A DNA stretch of 64,000 bases from Xenorhabdus yunnanensis (GTDB lineage Bacteria > Pseudomonadota > Gammaproteobacteria > Enterobacterales > Enterobacteriaceae), in NCBI RefSeq assembly GCF_028598805.1, contig NZ_JAQRFI010000007.1, positions 1-64,000 on the forward strand. The letters run 5' to 3'. The stretch's first letter is position 1. The number at the start of each line of letters is the position of its first letter. This document shows positions 58,190 to 64,000 of this stretch, in pieces. Below the pieces are notes generated by a model, which did not search any database, was not told where the DNA came from, and saw only the letters and a list, made by a program, of their open reading frames with translations. Made by a program: the position numbers and the translations under genes.

Positions 58190-58217
58190 TAAAAAAGGCG
58201 ACTTATTAAGTCGCCTG
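58190..58217 (-). promoter_or_regulatory. pyrE transcription attenuator
   Basis: On the minus strand GGCGACTT-AAT-AAGTCGCC (58197-58215) followed by six U forms a terminator between rph and pyrE. In E. coli, UTP levels set polymerase-ribosome coupling at the end of rph and decide readthrough here. The hairpin is 11 nt past the rph stop codon. Confidence 0.8.
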
Positions 58218-58226
58218 CTTCATTTA

Positions 58227-58970
58227 TTATGTTAATGGATCTTGTTCTAACGCATCTCGCTGCGCTTCGAAAATAGTATCCAATCCCTCTTTCGCCAATG
58301 AGAGCAGTGAAAGCAATTCATCATGACTGAAGGGTTCACCTTCTGCCGTGCCCTGCACTTCAATCATTCTGCCGTCATCCATCATGACGATATTCATGTC
58401 AGTTTCAGCCACAGAGTCTTCAACGTACTCCAGATCGCAACGTCCTTCACCCTCAACGATTCCAACAGACACTGCCGCAACCATCGCTTTCAGTGGACTT
58501 ACTTTCAGTTTGCCATCTGCAACCAACTTATTCAGGGCATCAACCAATGCCACACAAGCACCTGAAATGGCTGCGGTACGGGTACCACCATCCGCTTGAA
58601 TCACATCACAATCCAGCGTAATGGTAAATTCACCCAGCTTTTTCAAATCGACGGCGGCACGCAATGAACGTGCAATCAGGCGCTGGATTTCCATCGTACG
58701 GCCCGTTTGCTTGCCTCTGGCAGCTTCACGGGCATTACGGCTATTGGTTGCCCGTGGCAACATGCCATATTCAGCCGTGATCCAACCCTGCCCCTGACCT
58801 TTCAGAAAACGTGGAATTCCTTCGTCAACGGAGGCATTACATAACACTTTGGTATCCCCAAATTCCACCAAAACAGATCCTTCTGCGTGTTTGGTGTAAT
58901 GACGGGTCATTTTAATAGGACGCATCTGCGCCGCTGTTCTTCCTGCCGGACGCTTTCCTACTAAGCTCAT
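58227..58970 (-). CDS. rph: RNase PH
   Basis: A 247-residue phosphorolytic 3'-5' exoribonuclease trimming tRNA 3' ends. [40 protein letters not shown] and [19 protein letters not shown] are the conserved active-site segments. The frame is intact (E. coli K-12 has a frameshift). It begins [15 protein letters not shown], slightly longer than the usual 238-aa form. It leads rph-pyrE. Confidence 0.95.
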   Translation of the reverse strand: MSLVGKRPAGRTAAQMRPIKMTRHYTKHAEGSVLVEFGDTKVLCNASVDEGIPRFLKGQGQGWITAEYGMLPRATNSRNAREAARGKQTGRTMEIQRLIARSLRAAVDLKKLGEFTITLDCDVIQADGGTRTAAISGACVALVDALNKLVADGKLKVSPLKAMVAAVSVGIVEGEGRCDLEYVEDSVAETDMNIVMMDDGRMIEVQGTAEGEPFSHDELLSLLSLAKEGLDTIFEAQRDALEQDPLT

Positions 58971-59093
58971 TGTGATCTCCGTTGTTAATACATTATTGGG
59001 CGCGCATTATACGGCCTAAAGCGGCGAATGCCTATCCTGCATCTACATGGGGCGTTATAATCCGTCCATCATTTTGTAAATTGGGAACGAATT

Positions 59094-59957
59094 ATGATCC
59101 GTAGTATGACCGCTTTTGCACGGCGAGATATCAAGGGAGATTGGGGAAGTGCAGCATGGGAGCTGCGTTCCGTCAATCAGCGTTACTTGGAAACCTATAT
59201 TCGCCTGCCAGAGCAATTCAGAAGCCTTGAGCCTGTCATCCGTGAGCGCATTCGTTCCCGCCTGACGCGCGGCAAAGTGGAATGCAACCTGCGTTTTGAG
59301 CTGGATGCCCGTGCCCAAAGCTCCTTGATTCTGAATGAAAAGTTGGCAAAACAACTGGTTGAGTCAGCAAATTGGGTTAAACAACAAAGCAGTGAAGGTG
59401 AAATTAATCCGGTGGATATCCTACGCTGGCCGGGCGTGATGTCTGCCGAAGATCAGGATTTGGATGCCATCAGCACACAATTGCTGGCGGAATTGGATCT
59501 GGCACTAGATGCCTTTATCCAGAGCCGTGAAACTGAAGGACAAGCGCTCAAGGCACTGATTGAACAGCGTTTGGATGCAGTAACCGTGGAAGTGGTTAAA
59601 GTTCGTCAACAAATGCCAGCAATCCTGCAATGGCAGCGAGAGCGCTTACAGACCAAGCTGGAAGAAGCACAAATTCAGTTGGAGAATAATCGTCTGGAGC
59701 AGGAACTTCTTTTATTGGCTCAGCGTATTGATGTAGCAGAAGAATTAGATCGTCTGGATGCCCACATTAAAGAGACACGTAATATCCTGAAGAAAAAAGA
59801 AGCCGTCGGCCGCCGACTGGATTTTATGATGCAGGAATTTAACCGCGAATCGAATACATTGGCTTCAAAATCAATTAATGCCGACGTGACGAACTCTGCA
59901 ATTGAGTTGAAAGTGCTGATTGAACAAATGCGCGAGCAGATTCAAAATATTGAGTAA
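59094..59957 (+). CDS. yicC: YicC family endoribonuclease
   Basis: A 287-residue protein, the length of E. coli YicC. It begins MIRSMTAFARRDIKGDWGSA, contains SVNQRYLETYIRLPEQFRSL and ends with the DUF1732 domain (RRLDFMMQEFNRESNTLASK). It is linked to RNA decay and small-RNA turnover. It is divergent from rph. The adjacent region is the insertion point of the island. Confidence 0.94.
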   Translation: MIRSMTAFARRDIKGDWGSAAWELRSVNQRYLETYIRLPEQFRSLEPVIRERIRSRLTRGKVECNLRFELDARAQSSLILNEKLAKQLVESANWVKQQSSEGEINPVDILRWPGVMSAEDQDLDAISTQLLAELDLALDAFIQSRETEGQALKALIEQRLDAVTVEVVKVRQQMPAILQWQRERLQTKLEEAQIQLENNRLEQELLLLAQRIDVAEELDRLDAHIKETRNILKKKEAVGRRLDFMMQEFNRESNTLASKSINADVTNSAIELKVLIEQMREQIQNIE

Positions 59958-59985
59958 CGTTTCTTAGCAATTCAGAGAAAATCAC

Positions 59986-60021
59986 AAAGCCAGTATGTAC
60001 ATTGTTATAGCTGGCTTTTTT
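59986..60021 (+). terminator. Terminator after yicC
   Basis: AAAGCCAG (59986-59993) pairs with CTGGCTTT across a 19-nt loop, followed by a T-run to 60021. It ends the yicC transcript just before the island. Confidence 0.75.
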
Positions 60022-60066
60022 ACTATCATAGCATTGCGGAGTGAATCACAGTAGCGCATGATTGGC

Positions 60067-60120
60067 GTGTACCCAAAGGTGTACCCATAGCGCATTAAGA
60101 AAACCATTTTGGGTACACCC
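60067..60120. other. Repeats near the island's integrase: candidate attachment/integrase sites
   Basis: GTGTACCC (60067-60074), GGTGTACCC (60078-60086) and the inverted GGGTACACC (60111-60119) lie within 80 bp before the integrase. Such short repeats are typical of integrase arm or core sites. No tRNA is visible here, although this type of integrase usually targets tRNA genes. The other island end is outside the window, so the direct repeats cannot be tested. Confidence 0.4.
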
Positions 60121-60146
60121 CCTACTTTTTCATTGGAGATTGCACA

Positions 60147-61412
60147 ATGCCTAAACTCACAGATAAAGAGATCAGGGCGTGGATTAAGTCAGGTGAAAGG
60201 TTCGAAGGGAAAGCGGACGGTAACGGACTATATTTACGTTTTAGAGAAATTGACCGAATTCCATCATGGCGTTTCAGATATAAATTGGCTGGAAAGTCTA
60301 GGACTATGAATTTGGGAACATATGCTGACTTATCGCTAGCCAAAGCACGAGAACTCACCAGAGAACTATCAGCCCGTGTTGCTTTGGGCTATGACGTTGC
60401 TGGCGAAAAGCAGGAACGCAAAGCCGAAGCACTGGCAAAGATTGAGGCAGAAAAAGCAGCCATAAAGGTATCAGACCTAGCGGCTGAATATTTTGAACGC
60501 CAGATACTCCCACGCTGGAAACACCCTGACATACTCCGCAGAAGAATAGACAAAGACATTAATCCTCGCATTGGTCATATGAAGCTGGAGGACGTGAAAC
60601 CCCGCCATATTGATGAAATGCTCAAGAGCATAGTAGACAGAGGCGCACCAACTATGGCGACCGATGTTTTACGATGGCTAAGGCGCATGTTCGACTATGC
60701 CATTAAGCGGCAGATGATAGAGATTAACCCGTGTTCAGCTTTCGAGGTTGCGGACGCTGGCGGGAAAGAAGTATCACGCGATAGATGGCTAACCAGAGAA
60801 GAATTAATCATTGTGCTGAGGACGTTTAGAACGTCTACGATCAGCCGTCAGAATGAAATCAGCTTTAAAATACTGTTAGCTCTATGCTTGCGGAAAATGG
60901 AACTATGCGGCGCACGATGGGAAGAATTCAACTTTAAAAAGGCTGTATGGCACTTTCCGGCAGACCGAAGCAAAAACGGTGATGCGGTAGATATTCCGCT
61001 GTGTCCACAAGTTATCGATTGGTTTATGGAATTAAAACCAATGGCTTGTGGTAGCCAGTACGTTCTACCAGCAAGAAAAATGCAACACCGCATGATCCCA
61101 CATATTCAGGAAACCACCCTACCCGTTGCACTTGCCAAAGTAAGACGTACATTACCTGCTAGCATCCCTAACTTCACAATTCATGATTTTAGACGCACTG
61201 CCAGAACCCACTTAGCCGCGTTAGGTGTTGATCCCTTTGTGGCTGAACGTTGTTTAAATCATCGTATAAAAGGCGTTGAGGGCATTTATAACAGGCATGA
61301 TTACTTTGATGAACGCAAAGCCGCATTAACTCAATGGTGCGATTTGCTGGTGGCGCTGGAGAAAGGCGAAAATTACAACGTAATCCCGCTAGGTACACGA
61401 AAAGCAAAATAA
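60147..61412 (+). CDS. Tyrosine integrase of a genomic island (P4-type, DUF4102)
   Basis: A 421-residue integrase. MPKLTDKEIRAWIKSGERFE opens the arm-binding DUF4102-type domain, and MNLGTYADLSLAKARELTRE is a standard segment. In the catalytic domain LALCLRKMELCGARWEEF holds the first Arg, HDFRRTARTHLA the H-x-x-R, LNHRIKGVEGIYNRHDYFDE the His and the Tyr. It is intact. It begins 190 bp past yicC and marks the island's left edge. Confidence 0.9.
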   Translation: MPKLTDKEIRAWIKSGERFEGKADGNGLYLRFREIDRIPSWRFRYKLAGKSRTMNLGTYADLSLAKARELTRELSARVALGYDVAGEKQERKAEALAKIEAEKAAIKVSDLAAEYFERQILPRWKHPDILRRRIDKDINPRIGHMKLEDVKPRHIDEMLKSIVDRGAPTMATDVLRWLRRMFDYAIKRQMIEINPCSAFEVADAGGKEVSRDRWLTREELIIVLRTFRTSTISRQNEISFKILLALCLRKMELCGARWEEFNFKKAVWHFPADRSKNGDAVDIPLCPQVIDWFMELKPMACGSQYVLPARKMQHRMIPHIQETTLPVALAKVRRTLPASIPNFTIHDFRRTARTHLAALGVDPFVAERCLNHRIKGVEGIYNRHDYFDERKAALTQWCDLLVALEKGENYNVIPLGTRKAK

Positions 61413-61420
61413 CCGAATTA

Positions 61421-61476
61421 GCCGTATCTAGCCCGACGGGGCGAAAAGTGAGGAAGCCTTACTCACCTGATACGGC
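61421..61476 (+). ncRNA. Candidate structured RNA/DNA element, three-way junction
   Basis: A perfect 8-bp outer stem, GCCGTATC (61421-61428) with GATACGGC (61469-61476), encloses two inner stems: GCCC/GGGC (61431-61434, 61439-61442) and GTGAG/CTCAC (61448-61452, 61462-61466). The parts fit without conflict into a 56-nt three-way junction. It starts 9 bp past the integrase stop and ends 29 bp before the next gene. It may be a small RNA, a leader or a protein-binding site. The fold is seen in sequence but the function is unknown. Confidence 0.5.
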
Positions 61477-61505
61477 AATCCTTAAGGCGCGTAAAAGGTG
61501 ACGTG

Positions 61506-62381
61506 ATGAAGAAATTATTTAAACTAAAGGAATGGTTTACTTTAGAAGAAACAGCCCGAAGATTAACCAGTTCCTTTGAGGAAGAAATATCTGTGGCTGA
61601 TTGCCTTTCTTTAGCACTGGATAAGCGACTAACTATATCTGCTCTATTGGATAAATCATCATACGCAGTAAAAAGTAAAGTAAAAACAACAACAATGCGT
61701 GATCAGTTTAGCTATTGTATTAAATCTACTACTAGTAACGGTGCTTTTCTAAAAATGCTGACTGGGGAGCGATTTTATACAAATGAACAGCTTGATTGTG
61801 AGTATGAAAAGATAGAAAGGATTGGAGGCGCATTTCGTCTAGATAGTGGGATATACGACTTACCCATGATTGGAGCAGAAGAACTTGATGTTATGCATCA
61901 ATTTGATTTGGCGCAAAATCGGAAACCACGTGAATATGCAAACATAGAGGGAGCATTTCTAAATACAAAATTTGGCATGGTTAATATATTGGCAAGTTTT
62001 AACCAGCTTACAATTAAATATAACGGTAAAGAAATGGGTGTATTTGATGCTGTTAAAAATGAATTTGTAGATTATAACGACTATTTCAGTTTTTTTTACC
62101 CTGATGATGGGTTAGGTGATGTTGAATTTGTATTCCGTAGGGAGAATATAGAAAAATTTGAGCAATCAGCCCTGAATGATGGAGAAGCAGAGCTTACATT
62201 AGATGATGGCTTACTGGTTATTGGATCAATGTTATCAGCCTTAAAGAAAGCTAAACCAGAATCAAAACGCTGGACTCAAGACGCACTAAAGGGAGAGTTA
62301 GAAAAAACTTGTCCTATTGGCGCTAGAACTCTGGATAAATATTTTGCAGAAGCAAATAAACGTTTAAAATCAATAAATTAA
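61506..62381 (+). CDS. Unrecognised protein encoded beside the island integrase
   Basis: A 291-residue protein from the ATG at 61506 (MKKLFKLKEWFTLEETARRL), with AAGGTG upstream; a GTG precedes it. The N-terminus (EETARRLTSSFEEEISVADCL) looks like a short domain seen in proteins next to phage integrases. The C-terminus, SKRWTQDALKGELEKTCPIG then ARTLDKYFAEANKRLK, may be a helix-turn-helix. The middle is rich in acidic residues and aromatics. I know no function. The AT content is higher than in the integrase. Confidence 0.65.
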   Translation: MKKLFKLKEWFTLEETARRLTSSFEEEISVADCLSLALDKRLTISALLDKSSYAVKSKVKTTTMRDQFSYCIKSTTSNGAFLKMLTGERFYTNEQLDCEYEKIERIGGAFRLDSGIYDLPMIGAEELDVMHQFDLAQNRKPREYANIEGAFLNTKFGMVNILASFNQLTIKYNGKEMGVFDAVKNEFVDYNDYFSFFYPDDGLGDVEFVFRRENIEKFEQSALNDGEAELTLDDGLLVIGSMLSALKKAKPESKRWTQDALKGELEKTCPIGARTLDKYFAEANKRLKSIN

Positions 62382-62476
62382 TTTCGCACCGAAAACTCAT
62401 TTTTCGTTGCGATGACAATTTTATAGAATCATTCTTAAATATGCCTAGTAACCAACAGAACGGAGCTAGGCATAAC

Positions 62477-62719
62477 ATGAAGCAGCAACGCAATCCACGT
62501 ACTAAAAGCAATACCCCATACCCTACCAATGGTAATGCTAGAAAACGCCATACAGCTGATTTTTTAGGCATATCTGACGCAACCCTTAACCGATGGATTA
62601 AAGCCAGAAAACTGCCATTACCATTTGAGCTTGAAGAGGGTTTTTCTGTCTTTGACGCAGCCGAGATCCGTGCGTGGGTAGAAAGCAAAAAGCTGCTAGG
62701 ACGCAAGGTAGCTCAATGA
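62477..62719 (+). CDS. AlpA-like excisionase/regulator
   Basis: An 80-residue protein from the ATG at 62477 (MKQQRNPRTKSNTPYPTNGN), after AGG; an earlier ATG at 62441 has no ribosome site. HTADFLGISDATLNRWIKARKL is a MerR/AlpA-type helix-turn-helix, followed by the wing-like FSVFDAAEIRAWVESKK. Such proteins act as excisionases or activators of integrase in P4-like elements. It overlaps the following gene by 4 bp. Confidence 0.8.
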   Translation: MKQQRNPRTKSNTPYPTNGNARKRHTADFLGISDATLNRWIKARKLPLPFELEEGFSVFDAAEIRAWVESKKLLGRKVAQ

Positions 62720-62991
62720 AAAAATTTATATTACCGACCGACGAACAGCGTAAATATATTCTTTCTGCTTATGGTGAAAATGAAAGGCGAATAAGAGAAC
62801 GGGAACGAGAAAGAATGTCCGGTATTTCTCGCAGCCATTGCCATAAATTGGAAGAATTGGGCTTATTTCCTCCCCGTTGTCATTTTGGCCGCAATTCCTG
62901 CGCTTGGCTTTTAAGTGATATTTTATGGTGGGTACGCAACCCGCCAACAGTAGACAATGTGAATAACCCGTATAGCCGAAAATCAAATTAA
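62716..62991 (+). CDS. Second AlpA-like DNA-binding protein
   Basis: A 91-residue protein starting at the ATG at 62716, overlapping the previous stop (ATGA). It has RMSGISRSHCHKLEELGLFP as a helix-turn-helix, then a segment with Cys (PRCHFGRNSCAWLLSDILWW), a variant of the AlpA wing. Residues 23-33 are a run of Arg and Glu. It resembles the first AlpA-like protein only in architecture. It is probably a regulator of the island. Confidence 0.7.
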   Translation: MKKFILPTDEQRKYILSAYGENERRIRERERERMSGISRSHCHKLEELGLFPPRCHFGRNSCAWLLSDILWWVRNPPTVDNVNNPYSRKSN

Positions 62992-63009
62992 TTAAGACAG
63001 GGTAAAAAT

Positions 63010-63606
63010 ATGACATCCAAAAATATGGCCTTATCCGGTCAGGGACTCGCTCACGCTGAAAACAGTCAAGAACCTATTTTGAATATCGACTCAGCGGATA
63101 TCTCGTTTATTAAATTTGAGGGCGTACAGGTTCGAATTTTCAAAAATAACAACGATCCGTGGTTTATTGCTGCTGATGTGTGCAAGGCGTTAGAAATATC
63201 TAACGTCACCAATTCTATGAAAGCATTAGATGATGATGAAAATACCCTATGTTCAATAAAGGGTATTACTGATGCTGGGAACCCTATTTTTAATGCCATT
63301 TCAGAATCTGGCTTTTACAAACTAATTACCCGCAGTCGCAAGGCTACCAAGCAAGGAACGTTTGCCCATCGATTCGCTAATTGGGTATTCCGTGAGGTTA
63401 TCCCGTCTATCCGTAAAACGGGTTCTTACGGTGTGCCATTTGCTGCGCTGAACGATTTCACCCGGCGACAGAACGAATACAAAGCAATTGCGTCTCAACG
63501 TGGGCGCGATCTTCAATCATGCAAAGGAGAACTAGCCAGCTTAAATAAAGAAAGACGGGAACTGTGGAGAACATACCAGCCTGACCTTTTGGAAGAGGTA
63601 CTGTGA
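63010..63606 (+). CDS. BRO-N domain protein (phage antirepressor type)
   Basis: A 198-residue protein. Residues about 33-140 are a BRO-N domain: VQVRIFKNNNDPWFIAADVC, FNAISESGFYKLITRSRKAT and FANWVFREVIPSIRKTGSYG. Proteins of this family are often antirepressors or DNA-binding regulators in prophages. The C-terminal 55 residues are charged and helical, unlike the KilAC or ANT domains. It follows the AlpA-like gene by 18 bp. Confidence 0.85.
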   Translation: MTSKNMALSGQGLAHAENSQEPILNIDSADISFIKFEGVQVRIFKNNNDPWFIAADVCKALEISNVTNSMKALDDDENTLCSIKGITDAGNPIFNAISESGFYKLITRSRKATKQGTFAHRFANWVFREVIPSIRKTGSYGVPFAALNDFTRRQNEYKAIASQRGRDLQSCKGELASLNKERRELWRTYQPDLLEEVL

Positions 63607-63713
63607 TGGGAATTATTAACTATTGGGATTCCTTGAGGTTAAGGAGTCCTGCTTTCGAAGTCCTCACTTTGGCTGCCCCGATAATTTCGGGTCAGTTACC
63701 TGTTGTGCTTTAA
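63606..63713 (+). pseudogene. Short coupled frame, likely truncated by the IS insertion
   Basis: The ATG at 63606 shares one base with the BRO stop and opens a 35-codon frame (MGIINYWDSLRLRSPAFEVL). It ends where the IS3-type left sequence seems to begin (about 63704). I read it as the 5' remnant of a gene cut by the insertion, but it may only be a chance frame. No family is recognisable. Confidence 0.35.
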
Positions 63714-64000
63714 TAAATTCGGACACTTTGGTAAAGGAATAGAATGACTTTAATTAAGGTGTCTTTATGAAACGAAAATCACCCCAAAAATTTACCGATA
63801 ATTTTAAAAGAGAAGCGGTCAACCTGATTGTTGAACAGGGCTATACCGTCCCACAGGCAGCTGAAACCTTAGGTATTCCAACAAAACTCCTGTATACGTG
63901 GCGGAAACATTATGTTGAGCAATCTAAACTCGGTACTTTAACCCCCGATGAGCGACAGGAATTGTTGCAGCTTCGTAAAGAAAACAAACAGCTGAAAATG
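63704..64000 (+). mobile_element. IS3-family insertion sequence, left part
   Basis: From about 63704 the sequence changes into an IS3-type leader and the OrfA gene. The exact left inverted repeat is uncertain; TGTGCTTTAATAAATTCGGA (63704-63723) is my best guess because IS3 ends begin with TG. The element runs off the right edge, so OrfB and the right end are not seen. Confidence 0.55.
63767..64000 (+). CDS. IS3-family transposase OrfA (partial)
   Basis: The first 78 residues of OrfA are visible: MKRKSPQKFTDNFKREAVNL, then a helix-turn-helix (YTVPQAAETLGIPTKLLYTW), and a basic coiled-coil beginning (ERQELLQLRKENKQLK), the leucine zipper typical of OrfA. OrfA pairs with OrfB by frameshifting to make the transposase. 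The gene is complete to the window edge. Confidence 0.9.
   Translation, partial: MKRKSPQKFTDNFKREAVNLIVEQGYTVPQAAETLGIPTKLLYTWRKHYVEQSKLGTLTPDERQELLQLRKENKQLKM

Noticed and set aside
57686-58192. Plus-strand 168-codon frame opposite pyrE
   Set aside because: Shadow of pyrE and the attenuator.
62385-62411. Imperfect inverted repeat between the unknown island gene and the first AlpA gene
   Set aside because: Short, mismatched and AT-rich; it could be a weak terminator or operator but nothing distinguishes it from chance.

Overview
The window looks like the chromosome of an enterobacterium of the Morganellaceae, most likely Xenorhabdus or Photorhabdus. The grounds are the housekeeping proteins (CysE, SecB, PyrE, SlmA and Dut look very close to their E. 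coli forms), the moderate-to-low GC, an O-antigen locus lying between cpxA and the trmL-cysE-gpsA-secB block (the position used in Proteus and relatives), and a Klebsiella/Proteus-type core-LPS cluster. The genus is inferred.

Layout. (1) 1-14.5 kb: the int-proximal part of a P2-group prophage that continues off the left edge. It holds a tail sheath fragment, tail completion S and R, head completion L, terminase M, capsid N, scaffold O, divergent terminase P and portal Q, an Ogr-like activator, an accessory MazG-like protein, replication protein A with a candidate internal origin, a run of small early genes, Cox, two tandem C-type repressors and integrase. (2) 14.4-17.4 kb: the prophage abuts the 3' end of the CpxQ small RNA, made from the 3'UTR of cpxP, followed by the divergent cpxRA envelope-stress operon. 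(3) 17.6-26.3 kb: a very AT-rich O-antigen operon headed by a JUMPstart/ops element, with a TupA-like ATP-grasp protein, Wzx, two glycosyltransferases, Wzy, a KpsS-like (Capsule_synth) protein, UDP-glucose dehydrogenase and a UDP-glucuronate epimerase. (4) 26.3-35 kb: core genes trmL, cysE-gpsA-secB, yibN, envC-yibQ and kbl-tdh. (5) 35-53 kb: LPS core genes hldD-waaF-waaC, a mig-14 homologue, a WaaZ-like protein, a WabN-like deacetylase, waaQ-wabG-wabH, waaA-waaE-coaD and mutM, then a block of four extra glycosyltransferases. (6) 53-60 kb: rpmBG, radC, coaBC-dut, slmA, rph-pyrE and yicC. (7) 60-64 kb: an integrative island with a P4-type integrase, a possible structured RNA, an unrecognised protein, two AlpA-like regulators and a BRO-domain protein, interrupted at the right edge by an IS3-family element.

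How it fits together. Ugd and the 4-epimerase at the end of the O-antigen locus would make UDP-GlcA and UDP-GalA. WabG would use UDP-GalA for the core, and WabH plus the WabN-like deacetylase would build a glucosamine next to it. HldD, WaaF, WaaC, WaaQ, WaaA and WaaE make the Kdo/heptose inner core. CpxRA, CpxP and CpxQ monitor and respond to envelope state. No obvious WaaL ligase is present in the window.

The most striking observations are the prophage junction at the CpxQ terminator, the tandem duplicated repressor/operator module, the nick-site-like sequence inside gene A, and the three-way-junction-like element beside the island integrase.
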